Below, one piece after another: positions 1-8,900 of a DNA stretch of 64,000 nt. Where the stretch lies: assembly GCA_009663185.1 (NCBI GenBank), contig VJZX01000012.1, positions 1-64,000 of the forward strand. The letters run 5' to 3'. The first letter of the stretch is position 1. The number at the start of each line of letters is the position of its first letter. This DNA comes from Isoptericola halalbus. Its GTDB lineage: Bacteria; Actinomycetota; Actinomycetes; Actinomycetales; Cellulomonadaceae. The translations under genes and the position numbers were made by a program. Below the pieces are notes generated by a model. The model had not been told where the DNA came from and ran no database searches. It worked only from the letters and a program-made list of their open reading frames with translations.

Positions 1-548
1 GCCGCGACCGCGACGAGCGCCGCACCGGCGCTCACGCCGCTCCAGGCGAGGAACCGGCGCCGGTCGACGGTCGTGCCCGGGGCCGGGTGGTCGCCGGCCC
101 GCGCGTCCCCTGCCGCAGGCACACGCACCACGAGCGCACGCAGGAGCACGACGCCGACCCCGACGCCCAGCACGCTCGGCACCGCCCACATCGCGGTCGC
201 CGCGGGCCGGGCCGCGGCGACGAGCCCGCCCACGATCCCGACCACCGCGAGGAGCACCGCGCCCCCCGGCGGTCGGCGCGCCTCGAGCCACCCCGCGAAC
301 GCGGCGCCGGCGGCCAGGACCACGCCCATCGTCGCGAGCAGCACGGCCTTGTCAGCCGTGCCGAACCACGCGACCGCGAAGTCCTTGAGCCACCCCGGCA
401 CGCCGTCGACGACCGCGGCACCCGCCGCCAGCAACGGGCTCGCGGCCGGGTCGACGAACGCGGCCACGAGCTCGGCCGACGCGAGGCCGGCACCGGCGGC
501 GACCACGCCCGCGAGCGCCGCCCACCGCCCCGTCGTCGTTGTACGCAT
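1..548 (-). CDS. Molybdopterin-dependent oxidoreductase, membrane-anchored, N-terminal part only
   Basis: The gene starts at an ATG at 548 and runs off the left edge, so only about 182 residues are visible. They show four hydrophobic segments (around residues 10-30, 60-80, 95-115 and 120-140), followed by RRRFLAWSGVSAGAALVAVA, a twin-arginine-like motif and a hydrophobic stretch. This layout is typical of actinobacterial sulfite-oxidase-family molybdoenzymes that carry an N-terminal membrane domain ahead of an exported catalytic domain. The catalytic domain itself lies outside the window, so the family call rests on the membrane region only. Another frame on the same strand is open over 32-589 but is arginine/serine-rich and is a shadow. 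Confidence 0.6.
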   Translation of the reverse strand, partial: MRTTTTGRWAALAGVVAAGAGLASAELVAAFVDPAASPLLAAGAAVVDGVPGWLKDFAVAWFGTADKAVLLATMGVVLAAGAAFAGWLEARRPPGGAVLLAVVGIVGGLVAAARPAATAMWAVPSVLGVGVGVVLLRALVVRVPAAGDARAGDHPAPGTTVDRRRFLAWSGVSAGAALVAVA

Positions 549-635
549 GACCTCAGCGTCCCACTCACGACCCGCCCGCGGCACCGCACACCGAGCCCCG
601 CCGCGATCCGTCACAAGGTCGTGAGAACTTCCGGC

Positions 636-983
636 TCAACCGAGGAGCGAGTCCGCGTCCACCGTGAGGTGGACCGTGTCCCCTTCGATGCGCGCGACCT
701 CGTCCGCGGCCGCGAACCGGTCGCCCTGGAACAGCCCCGCGGCGTCGATCCGGACGTACCCGAGCCGGGCGAACCGCGCGCGCGCCTGCTCGTGCAGCTC
801 GCGGTCGAGCATCGACCCGACGAACGCATCGAACGCGCTCGTGTCGGTCTCCTCCTGGCCCTCCGCAGTGACGGTGCCCGGGTCCCCGGCGCGGACCTCC
901 GCGACAGTCCCGACCCGCTTCCCGCCGCGGTCGACGACCTCCATACCCTCCCGCACGCGGGCGAGCTCACCTGGCTCAGACAT
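636..983 (-). CDS. DUF2171-like small protein
   Basis: A 115-residue soluble protein starting MSEPGELARVREGMEV. The start is fixed by GGAGGAGG seven bases upstream of the ATG at 983; a longer frame opens upstream but its extra residues are arginine-rich and not protein-like. Residues 8-30 (VREGMEVVDRGGKRVGTVAE) resemble the first strands of DUF2171/PRC-barrel-like domains, and a second similar block (GYVRIDAAGLFQGDRFAAAD) follows near residue 85. No catalytic residues are apparent. It is monocistronic; function unknown. The 296 bases upstream (984-1279), shared with the divergent importer cassette, show no element I can name. Confidence 0.65.
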   Translation of the reverse strand: MSEPGELARVREGMEVVDRGGKRVGTVAEVRAGDPGTVTAEGQEETDTSAFDAFVGSMLDRELHEQARARFARLGYVRIDAAGLFQGDRFAAADEVARIEGDTVHLTVDADSLLG

Positions 984-1279
984 CTCGTCCTCCTCCGACG
1001 GCCTCGGGCTCCATCGTGAGCACGGCGGCGGGGCTACGCATGCGGACCGTCGCGCGTGGACTTCGACCTGAGGGGCACGACGGCGAGACGCCAGGCCCAC
1101 GCGACGACACCCGCGACGACGCGGCCCGCGCTCCCCTGCGCGGCCTCGTCGTACTACGCTCGACGCCGGATCACGGGCCGCGACTGGCCCGTCGGCGCGA
1201 CCCGGGTCTGGGCCGCGGTTCCGCGTGACGCGAGATGGCGCGTCCACCCGTCGTCCGACCGAACCTGCGGAGCCTTGTC

Positions 1280-2311
1280 GTGCCCCGACGCACCCCTGCC
1301 ATCACCGTTCCCGCCCTCGTGCTCTCTCTCGGCCTCGTGGCCGCCTGCTCGCCCGCCGACGCGGGCACCTCCGCCCCGCCCGACGGCGAGGCGAGCGCCC
1401 CGACCGGCGACGTGACGTCGTCGTACCCGCTCGAGCTCGACAACTGTGGCGTCGACGTGACGTTCGACGCGCCGCCCGAGCGCGTCGTGACCATCAAGTC
1501 CTCGACCGCCGAGATGCTGCTTGCCCTGGGCCTCGGCGACCGGGTCGTCGGCTCGGCGTTCCTCGACGGCCCCGTTCCCGACTCGCTCGCCGACGCCGCG
1601 GCCGGCACACCCGTCGCCGAACCGTTCAGCGACGAGGTGCCCGGGACCGAGGCCGTGCTCGCGCTCGAGCCCGACCTCGTCTACGCCGGCTGGGAGTCGA
1701 ACGTCTCCGCCGACGGCGCGGGCGACCGCGACACGCTCGCCCAGCTCGGGGTCAGCACGTACGTCTCGCCCGCGGCGTGCAAGGGCGAGGGCTACATGCC
1801 CGACCCGCTCACGTTCGAGACGGTGTTCGCCGAGATCGCCGAGGTCGGCTCGATCTTCGACGCCGACGACGCCGCGGCGCAGCTCGTCGGGGAGCAGGAG
1901 GCCACGCTCGCGTCGGTCACACCCGACGGCCGCGGCCTGGACGCACTCTGGTACTCCTCGGGCGACGACATCCCCTACGTGGGCGCGGGCATCGGGGCGC
2001 CGCAGATGATCATGGACGCGGTCGGGCTGACCAATGTCGCCGGGGACGTTCACGACACGTGGACCCCGTTCTCCTGGGAGCAGATCATCGCGGCCGACCC
2101 GGACGTCATCGTGCTCGTCGACGCGCTGTGGAACTCCGCGGACGACAAGATCGCCCGGCTCGAGTCCAACCCGGCGACGGCCGAGCTCACCGCGGTGCGC
2201 GAGCAGCGGTACCTCGTGATCCCGTTCCCCGCGACCGAGGCCGGTGTGCGCAACGTCGACGCCGTCGTCGACCTGACCGACCAGCTCACCGAGCTCGACA
2301 TCGATGAGTGA
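1280..2311 (+). CDS. ABC transporter substrate-binding lipoprotein, proposed F420-0 binding type
   Basis: A 343-residue exported binding protein, first gene of a three-gene ABC cassette. I chose the GTG at 1280 because GGAG lies seven bases upstream; an in-frame ATG at 1235 would add 15 residues ahead of the signal peptide. The N terminus is a lipoprotein signal with lipobox LVAAC. The mature domain has the class III (siderophore/cobalamin-like) fold pattern: PPERVVTIKSSTAEMLLALG near the first lobe and DPDVIVLVDA in the second. The sequence reminds me of the actinobacterial clade proposed to bind F420-0 (TIGR03868). It overlaps the permease start by 8 bases. A siderophore or cobalamin importer cannot be excluded without a model search. 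Confidence 0.8.
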   Translation: MPRRTPAITVPALVLSLGLVAACSPADAGTSAPPDGEASAPTGDVTSSYPLELDNCGVDVTFDAPPERVVTIKSSTAEMLLALGLGDRVVGSAFLDGPVPDSLADAAAGTPVAEPFSDEVPGTEAVLALEPDLVYAGWESNVSADGAGDRDTLAQLGVSTYVSPAACKGEGYMPDPLTFETVFAEIAEVGSIFDADDAAAQLVGEQEATLASVTPDGRGLDALWYSSGDDIPYVGAGIGAPQMIMDAVGLTNVAGDVHDTWTPFSWEQIIAADPDVIVLVDALWNSADDKIARLESNPATAELTAVREQRYLVIPFPATEAGVRNVDAVVDLTDQLTELDIDE

Positions 2312-3367
2312 CGTGCGGGCGCCCGCCCGCCCCGGCCGGGCCGTCGTGACCGGGATGATCGCGATGGCGGCACTCGTGCTGTCCGTCGTCGTCGCCGTCA
2401 CGATCGGCCCGGCCGAGCTCGCGCCCGCGGACGTCTGGCACGTCGTGGCCACCCGTCTCGGGGTGGGCGACGCGCTGGGGTTCGCGACGCCGGACCGCCT
2501 CGTCGACGGCATGGTCTGGCAGCTGCGCCTCCCCCGCGTGCTCACGGCCGCGGCCGTCGGCGGAGGGCTCGCGGTGTGTGGCGTCGTCATGCAGGCCCTC
2601 ACGCGCAACTCGCTCGCCGACCCCTACCTGCTGGGCCTGTCGTCGGGGGCGAGCCTCGGCGCGGCGTGCGTGCTCGTGCTCGGCGCGACGGTGCTGCTGC
2701 CGGTCGCCGCGTTCGCCGGCGCGACGGCGGCGCTCGCCGCGACCCTGGGCCTCGCGGCCGCGGCGGGGCGGGGCTCGTCCGGCGGCGTGGGTGGTTCGAC
2801 CCCGACCCGCACGGTCCTGGCCGGCCTCGCCGTCGGACAGCTCGCGGCGGCCGCGACGTCGTTCGTCATCTTCTGGTCGGCCAAGGGCGACCAGTACCGC
2901 GAGATCCTGTCGTGGCTCATGGGGTCCGTCGCCGGGGCCACGTGGACCTCCGTGGCGATCGCGGGCGGCGCGGCGCTCGTGCTGGGGACGCTGCTCGCCT
3001 CGACAGGGTCCCTGCTCGACGCCTTCACCTTCGGCGACACCGCCGCCGCCGCGCTCGGCGTGCCCGTGGTGCGAGTGCGCTGGCTGCTGCTCGTCGGGGT
3101 CGCCCTCCTCACGGGGGCGCTCGTGTCGCAGTCGGGCTCCATCGGGTTCGTCGGCCTGATCCTGCCGCACGCCGTGCGGCTCGTCGTCGGCGCGCGGCAC
3201 CGCGCCCTGCTGCCGCTGTCGGCGCTGTGCGGCGCGACGTTCCTCGTCTGGGCCGACACGCTCGCCCGCACCGTGTTCGAGCCGCGCGAGCTGCCCGTCG
3301 GCATCGTGACCGCTGCGATCGGCGCGCCCGTGTTCGCGCTGCTGCTGTGGAACCGAAGGAGCAGCGC

Positions 3368-3371
<4 letters not shown>
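2304..3371 (+). CDS. ABC transporter permease, FecCD/BtuC type (proposed F420-0 importer)
   Basis: A 355-residue integral membrane protein with about ten hydrophobic segments and the FecCD-family landmarks: RLPRVLTAAAVGGGLAVCG, then GLSSGASLGAACVLVLGA, and near the C terminus GSIGFVGLILPHAVRLVVG, where the family contacts its ATPase. The ATG at 2304 overlaps the stop of the binding-protein gene, and its own stop overlaps the next start as ATGA, so the three genes are almost certainly translated in a coupled way. The FecCD/BtuC family is certain; the F420-0 substrate is inferred from the whole cassette. Confidence 0.85.
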
Positions 3372-4213
<842 letters not shown>

Positions 4214-4347
4214 GCACGCCCTGATCGGCTCACCGGTTCACCCAAGAGCACTCTGGCGTCCCACCACCGAGCGGGCGTTAACTGGAGCCAAGAACCCGGA
4301 CGACCTGTCCCGGGCCGCCCGGCCACCCAAGCTCCAGGAGGTGCGCC

Positions 4348-4785
4348 ATGGGACAGGCACGCGAATTGATGGACCGGGGCACCCGGGCGGGGATCTCGGG
4401 AGACCTCGACACGTTGCGCGAGATCTACGACCCCAACGTGGAGGTCACGACGCCGGACTCAGGGACGCTGCGCGGCGTCGAGGCGTTCATCGAATGGAAC
4501 CGCTCCTTCATCGACGCGTTCTCCGACCGCGACTACCGCACCGAGCGGTCGCTCGAGACCGAGGACTGCGCCATCGACCAGGGCGAGTTCATCGGAACCC
4601 ACACCGAGCCGCTGGCGCTGCCTGACGGGACGAGCATCCCGCCGACCGGCAAGCAGATCCGGGTCCGAGCCCTCGACATCGCCACGGTCTCGGACGGAAA
4701 GATCGTCCGGCACGACTTCTACTTCGACCAGCTCGAGATGCTCACCCAGCTCGGTCTGGCTCAGGGCGGCGCACCGACGGCGTAG
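4348..4785 (+). CDS. NTF2-like / SnoaL-like family protein
   Basis: A 145-residue single-domain protein with an excellent ribosome-binding site (AGGAGG seven bases before the ATG). The pattern of an N-terminal helix (ARELMDRGTRAGISGDLDTL), EIYDPNVEVTTPD, ALDIATVSDGKIVRHDFYFD and a short C-terminal helix is that of the NTF2-like alpha+beta cone (ketosteroid-isomerase / SnoaL-like, nuclear transport factor 2 superfamily). Such proteins are small-molecule-binding or isomerase domains with very varied roles, so no substrate is proposed. It stands alone, convergent with the SDR gene. Confidence 0.8.
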   Translation: MGQARELMDRGTRAGISGDLDTLREIYDPNVEVTTPDSGTLRGVEAFIEWNRSFIDAFSDRDYRTERSLETEDCAIDQGEFIGTHTEPLALPDGTSIPPTGKQIRVRALDIATVSDGKIVRHDFYFDQLEMLTQLGLAQGGAPTA

Positions 4786-4822
4786 CGTCGCCTGTGACGC
4801 GACGATGCGTCAGGGCCCGGCG

Positions 4823-4842
4823 GACCCCGCAGGCGCGGGGTC
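4823..4842. terminator. Hairpin between convergent genes
   Basis: A perfect 8-base-pair inverted repeat, GACCCCGC then loop AGGC then GCGGGGTC, lies between the NTF2-like gene and the convergent SDR gene and touches the last bases of the SDR stop codon. No T-run follows, which is common for terminators in GC-rich actinobacteria. It could serve both strands. Confidence 0.5.
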
Positions 4843-5644
4843 AGGAGCGGCTCATGGCGCGGCGCTGGATCGCGCCCATGAACCGGACGACCTGGCGGCG
4901 TGGCAGGAACTTGCTGGCGACGGCGAGCATGCGGCCGTTGGTGATCACCGACGGCGGGTTGGAGCGGCGGTCGAGCGTGTCAAGGGCCATCGCCACGACG
5001 TCCCGGGGGGTCGCCCGCTTCGTCCCGTAGTCGGCCGACTGGCTGCCGGCGGCGTCGAAGAACTCGGTCTGTATCGCACCGGGACTGACGGCGAGGACGC
5101 GCAGGCCGGTGCCGCGGGTCTCTTCCCACAGCGATTCGGTGAAGCTGAGGACGAAGGCCTTGGTGGCGCCGTAGACGCTCAGGTAGGGGGTCGGCTGGAA
5201 TCCGAGCAGGCTCGCGACGTTGATCAGGACGCCGGTACCGGCGGAGGTCAGCGGGTCGATATAGGCGCGGCTGAGGTCGACGAGTGCGGCGACGTTCAGC
5301 GCGATCATGCTCTGGAGGCGCTCGGGGTCCTCGTCCGTGAGGGCGTTGTGGGTGCCGAAGCCGGCGTTGTTGACGAGGCCGGTGGCATGGATCCCGCGGG
5401 ACTCGAGCTCGGCGCGGAGCGTGCGGCCTGCGTCGGGCTGACCGAGATCGCGGGCGACGGCGGTCACGGTGACGCCGTGGGCGCGGGTGAGGTCGTCGGC
5501 CAGGCTCTCGAGCCGGTCCGCCCGGCGGGCGACGAGCACGAGACTCGAGCCGCGGCGGGCCAGCTGGCGAGCGAACTCCTCGCCGAGGCCGGAGCTCGCC
5601 CCGGTGACGATGGTGGTCTGGTTGCGATAGTCGACGCTGCTCAT
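4841..5644 (-). CDS. Short-chain dehydrogenase/reductase (SDR)
   Basis: A 267-residue classical SDR. The Rossmann nucleotide motif TGASSGLGEEFARQLARRG (residues 14-32) is complete, the NNAG motif occurs as LVNNAGFG near residue 90, and the catalytic YxxxK is YGATKAF with the preceding serine in NVASLLGF. The C terminus (residues 200-267) is basic. Substrate unknown; the type is close to DltE/YqjQ-like short-chain oxidoreductases. It is divergent from a TetR regulator, which probably controls it. Confidence 0.88.
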   Translation of the reverse strand: MSSVDYRNQTTIVTGASSGLGEEFARQLARRGSSLVLVARRADRLESLADDLTRAHGVTVTAVARDLGQPDAGRTLRAELESRGIHATGLVNNAGFGTHNALTDEDPERLQSMIALNVAALVDLSRAYIDPLTSAGTGVLINVASLLGFQPTPYLSVYGATKAFVLSFTESLWEETRGTGLRVLAVSPGAIQTEFFDAAGSQSADYGTKRATPRDVVAMALDTLDRRSNPPSVITNGRMLAVASKFLPRRQVVRFMGAIQRRAMSRS

Positions 5645-5667
5645 GTCCTACACGCTACGCACTGATG

Positions 5668-5680
5668 TGCACTGCGTGCA
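5668..5680. promoter_or_regulatory. Inverted repeat, candidate TetR operator
   Basis: The 73-base gap between the divergent SDR and TetR genes contains TGCAC-TGC-GTGCA, a perfect 5-base inverted repeat with a 3-base centre. Reading leftwards, TTGCAC at 5676-5681 could be a -35 element of the SDR promoter, so a repressor bound here would block it. The arrangement is typical for TetR autoregulators; binding is inferred only. Confidence 0.4.
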
Positions 5681-5717
5681 AGTCTCTGCACCATGCGAAT
5701 GGTCGTACCATGGGTGC

Positions 5718-6308
5718 ATGGTCCAGAAGCCGACTCCGATCCGTGAGCAGACACGGGCCGTGGTCCGTTCCCTGCTCGCCCAGACCGCCCTCGAGCTGTT
5801 CGCCGCGAAGGGCTACGACGACACGACGGTCGAAGAGGTCGCCGCCGCGGCGGGCGTCTCCCGACGGACGCTGTTCAACTACTTCCGCAGCAAGGAGGAC
5901 CTCGCACTCGGCGGCATCTCCGAACAGGGCGAGCTGATCGCCGCACGATTCGCCGAGCGCCCGGCGGACGAGGACCCCTGGGCGTCGCTGCGCGCGGCGT
6001 TCCGGGTGCTCGAGGAGATCGAGACCACCGCCGAGCGCCGGCTCGAGGTGGTCACCATCCTGTTCGGGAACGAGTCCCTGCGTCCCGGGCACGCGGAGAA
6101 GCAGGCACGCTGGCAGGACCTGCTCGCACCGCTGATCGAGCCTCGGCTGCCCGACTCCGGCCGCCGGGCCTTCGAGGCACGGGCGATCGCCGCCGCGGCC
6201 ATCACCTGCCTCCAGGCAGCCTTGGAAGAGTGGGTGCGCCGGGGCGGGCGGGTCGACCTGTTCGAGCTCTACGACACTGCCGTGCAGGCGATCCGGCGCC
6301 TCGCCTGA
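5718..6308 (+). CDS. TetR/AcrR family transcriptional regulator
   Basis: A 196-residue repressor. The N-terminal helix-turn-helix is clear: ALELFAAKGYDDTTVEEVAA then AGVSRRTLFNYFRSKEDLAL (residues 17-58). The remaining all-helical ligand domain is variable, as in the family. I chose the ATG at 5718 (MVQKPTPIREQ); a longer frame begins at 5643 but would run through the shared promoter region. It is divergent from the SDR gene, so regulation of that enzyme and of itself is the simplest reading. Inducer unknown. Confidence 0.85.
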   Translation: MVQKPTPIREQTRAVVRSLLAQTALELFAAKGYDDTTVEEVAAAAGVSRRTLFNYFRSKEDLALGGISEQGELIAARFAERPADEDPWASLRAAFRVLEEIETTAERRLEVVTILFGNESLRPGHAEKQARWQDLLAPLIEPRLPDSGRRAFEARAIAAAAITCLQAALEEWVRRGGRVDLFELYDTAVQAIRRLA

Positions 6309-6390
6309 CGCCTGAGTGGGCCGGATCTCTCCTCGCGGGGGGCGGTCAGCCTGCGGGGGCCGGGTGCGGGTGAGCCGCCGTCGTCGGACG

Positions 6391-6840
6391 ATGGAACGCA
6401 TGCCGATCTCACCGAGGCTCGCCGGCGTCGCCCGCCATCTGAACCCGTACATCCTCAAGGTCTCGGGGCGGATGCCGCCCTGGGCGACGCTGCACCACGT
6501 CGGTCGGGTCAGCGGGCGCCCCTACCGGACGCCGATCGCCGCGTTCGCGGCGCGCGCGCCCCACGATCCGCCGTCGGAGGGCAACCCTGTGACGCCGGCG
6601 AGCGCCCGGGACGTGCTCGTCGTGACTCCTCTTCCCTGGGGTAGCGACGCCGACTGGTTCAAGAACGTCCAGGCGGCGGGCTCGGCGACGCTCACGCGCA
6701 AGGGTGTCGACTACCGGGTCGACCGGGTCCGCGTCGTCGGCCCGACCGAAGCCGAGCGCCTCCTCGGGATGCGCGGGCGCGCGATGGTCCAGGGTCTGCG
6801 CACGACGGAGTTCATGGTCGGCAGGGTGCGCCCCGCCTGA
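6391..6840 (+). CDS. Nitroreductase/deazaflavin-dependent oxidoreductase family protein (F420-binding type)
   Basis: A 149-residue protein of the split-beta-barrel DUF385/Ddn type. Landmarks are WATLHHVGRVSGRPYRTPIAA near residues 30-50, then DVLVVTPLPWGSDADWFKNV and an NVQAAGSATLTRKG block; this is the phosphate/deazaflavin-binding layout of F420-dependent nitroreductase-like proteins. It starts at ATG 6391 or possibly 6400 (MPISPRL); neither has a strong ribosome-binding site. An F420-binding protein fits the F420-0 type importer a few kilobases upstream. Some family members bind heme or FMN, so cofactor use is inferred. Confidence 0.75.
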   Translation: MERMPISPRLAGVARHLNPYILKVSGRMPPWATLHHVGRVSGRPYRTPIAAFAARAPHDPPSEGNPVTPASARDVLVVTPLPWGSDADWFKNVQAAGSATLTRKGVDYRVDRVRVVGPTEAERLLGMRGRAMVQGLRTTEFMVGRVRPA

Positions 6841-6858
6841 GCGGTGGAGAATGGCGCC

Positions 6859-7449
6859 ATGGCAACCGACCTGTGGATCACCGGCGACGCAGACACGGAC
6901 ATGCTCTTGGCCGAGGACCCGTTCGCGCTCCTGATCGGGATGCTGCTGGACCAGCAGTACCCCATGGAGCACGCGTTCGCCGGGCCGAGGAAGATCAGGG
7001 ACCGCCTCGGGACGCTCGAGCCGCACGCGATCGCGGACGCCGACCCCGACGAGTTCGTCGCGATGGCGACGACCCCGCCGGCCATCCACCGGTACGGCCG
7101 GTCGATGGCGGGACGCGTGCAGGCGGTCGCCCGCGCGCTCGTCGACGAGTACGACGGCAACGTCACCAAGATCTGGACGTCGCCAGGCGCGGAGGGCACG
7201 CCCACCGGCGCGGAGATCCTGACCCGCCTGCAGGCGCTCCCGGGCTTCGGCAAGCAGAAGGCGCAGATCTTCCTCGCCCTGCTCGGCAAGCAGCGCGGCG
7301 TGCAGCCCCCGGGCTGGCGGGAGGCGGCCGGGCACTACGGCGAGGACGGGTCGCGCCGCTCCATCGCCGACGTCACGAGCGCCGAGTCGCTCGCCGAGGT
7401 CCGGGCGTTCAAGAAGGCCGCCAAGGCCGCCGCGAAGTCCGGCTCCTGA
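6859..7449 (+). CDS. HhH-GPD-type base excision DNA repair protein
   Basis: A 196-residue protein with MLLDQQYPMEHAFAGPRKI near residue 30 and a helix-hairpin-helix at residues 120-150 (RLQALPGFGKQKAQIFLALL), the DNA-backbone-binding motif of endonuclease III-type glycosylases. It belongs to a short actinobacterial group of HhH-GPD proteins without the iron-sulfur cluster; no four-cysteine loop is present at the C terminus. Start at ATG 6859; the frame also opens at a GTG at 6844. The C terminus is alanine/lysine-rich. Damage specificity unknown. Confidence 0.82.
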   Translation: MATDLWITGDADTDMLLAEDPFALLIGMLLDQQYPMEHAFAGPRKIRDRLGTLEPHAIADADPDEFVAMATTPPAIHRYGRSMAGRVQAVARALVDEYDGNVTKIWTSPGAEGTPTGAEILTRLQALPGFGKQKAQIFLALLGKQRGVQPPGWREAAGHYGEDGSRRSIADVTSAESLAEVRAFKKAAKAAAKSGS

Positions 7450-7507
7450 CCCTCCCCCACGGGGGCTCTCCGGTTGCGAAACCGCTGGTCCGACGCACGA
7501 TGGGCGC

Positions 7508-7942
7508 ATGCCGTCGAGCGCACCGCGGACCGTCGCCGCACTCGCCGCGCTCGCCGGCGCCCTCACCGCAGGTTGCGCCGGCCCGGATGCCACGGAGGCG
7601 GACGCGGAGGCCGCCGTCACCGCCTTCTACGCCGCGGTCGAGGCCGGCGACGGCCAGGCCGCGTGCGACCTGCTGCTCCCCGACGCCGCCGAGTCGCTCG
7701 AGCAGGACGCCGAGGCGCCGTGCGCGACCGCCGTCGTGGACGACCCGAACGTCGGGCAGGAGCTCGCGCACCGCGCGGCCGACGCCGCGGTGACCGAGGT
7801 GCACGTCGCGGGCACGCAGGCACAGGTGGTCACGGCGTCGGACACGGTGTTCCTCGCCCGCTCGGGCGAGCGCTGGATCATCACTGCCGCCGCTTGTACG
7901 GAGCGCCCTGAGCGGCCCTACGACTGCGAGGTCGAGGCATGA
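7508..7942 (+). CDS. Putative lipoprotein, NTF2/DUF4878-like
   Basis: A 144-residue secreted protein with signal peptide and lipobox LTAGC at residues 18-22. The mature part has EAAVTAFYAAVEAGDGQAAC followed by a C-terminal ERWIITAAAC block, a pattern reminiscent of small NTF2-like extracytoplasmic domains; four cysteines could form two disulfides. The stop overlaps the next start as ATGA, making it the first gene of a three-gene coupled set. Function unknown. Confidence 0.72.
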   Translation: MPSSAPRTVAALAALAGALTAGCAGPDATEADAEAAVTAFYAAVEAGDGQAACDLLLPDAAESLEQDAEAPCATAVVDDPNVGQELAHRAADAAVTEVHVAGTQAQVVTASDTVFLARSGERWIITAAACTERPERPYDCEVEA

Positions 7943-8031
7943 CGCTGCAGCGCGTGATCTTCACCGCGACTCTGGTGCTGGTCGCCGTCGGACTTGCCGT
8001 CGCGATCGTCCTGCCGGCGGTGCACCGATGA
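7939..8031 (+). CDS. 30-residue single-pass membrane peptide
   Basis: A very short frame, ATG 7939 to TGA 8031, encodes MTLQRVIFTATLVLVAVGLA then a short tail ending in AVHR: one transmembrane helix with a short basic end. Its start overlaps the lipoprotein stop (ATGA) and its stop overlaps the DUF6766 start (ATGA). That double overlap, the in-frame hydrophobic content and the tight spacing support real translation. It may anchor or assist one of its neighbours; no family is recognised. Confidence 0.6.
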   Translation: MTLQRVIFTATLVLVAVGLAVAIVLPAVHR

Positions 8032-8729
8032 CCCGGGCCGGGACGCCGAGGCGGCCCGTCGGGCTGCTCAAGGAGAACTCCCTCAGCCTCTTCTTCGCGC
8101 TCATCTTCCTGGCCTCGCTCGTGGCGCAGGCGTTCGTCGGCACGGCGTTCTTCAACCGGGAGCAGCTGTCGGGGGGCCTGGAGCCCGTCGGCGTGGGCGA
8201 CTATGTGCTCTCGTCGGCGTACTGGGTCGACATCACGGAGAACTGGCAGTCGGAGTTCCTCCAGTTCCTGCTGTTCGTCACCGCCACGGTGTGGTTCGTC
8301 CAGAAGGGCTCGCCCGAGTCCAAGGCGATCGAGAAGGCCGGGCGAGAGTCGGACAAGGACCAGAAGGTCGGCCAGTACGCGGAGGAGAGCTCGCCCCCGT
8401 GGGCGCGCGCGCGTGGCTGGCGCCTGTCGGTCTACTCGAACTCGCTGGCCCTCGTCATGGGAGCGATCTTCCTGGGCTCGTGGCTCGCCCAGTCCCTCGG
8501 CGGCGCCGTCGCGTACAGCGAGGAGCAGCTGCGCAACCTCCAGGACCCGGTCACGTGGACCGAGTACCTCCTCCTGCCGGACTTCTGGTCCCGCACGATC
8601 CAGAACTGGCAGTCCGAGTTCCTCGCCGTGCTCGCCATGGTCGTGCTGTCGATCTACCTGCGCGAGCGCGGATCACCCGAGTCGAAGCCCGTGGGCACGG
8701 CCCACCAGTCGACCGGCGTCCAGGGCTGA
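8028..8729 (+). CDS. DUF6766-like membrane protein with internal duplication
   Basis: A 233-residue membrane protein built from two similar halves (about residues 10-110 and 130-225). Each half has a transmembrane helix (LSLFFALIFLASLVAQAFVG; LALVMGAIFLGSWLAQSL), an NWQSEFL motif leading into a second helix, and ends with a GSPESK motif (KGSPESK; RGSPESK). The family is uncharacterised (DUF6766 by recollection). It is the last gene of the lipoprotein/peptide/DUF6766 set and ends 171 bases before the gas vesicle cluster. Confidence 0.75.
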   Translation: MTRAGTPRRPVGLLKENSLSLFFALIFLASLVAQAFVGTAFFNREQLSGGLEPVGVGDYVLSSAYWVDITENWQSEFLQFLLFVTATVWFVQKGSPESKAIEKAGRESDKDQKVGQYAEESSPPWARARGWRLSVYSNSLALVMGAIFLGSWLAQSLGGAVAYSEEQLRNLQDPVTWTEYLLLPDFWSRTIQNWQSEFLAVLAMVVLSIYLRERGSPESKPVGTAHQSTGVQG

Positions 8730-8900
8730 CGCACGGTCCCCGCCGAGGTCTTGGAACGCGTGCTACGCGGCGGCGCATGCCGCCCCGGCAAACCTGACGC
8801 CGCCGTCGAGCGTGGGTATTGACCCTGTGCAATCCTGCAAAAGGACCCCAGTCGAGCAGCCAGCTGGGCATGAACCGACCCACCCGAAGTGGAGGCTGTG

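Noticed and set aside
7450-7507. CCCCC-ACG-GGGGG hairpin as a terminator after the HhH-GPD gene
   Set aside because: Only 5 base pairs with a 3-base loop; too weak to assert.
8814-8819. GGGTAT as a -10 element of a stress-sigma promoter before the gas vesicle genes
   Set aside because: It matches the SigB/SigF -10 form, but no GTTT-type -35 is found at the right distance, so it is not listed.
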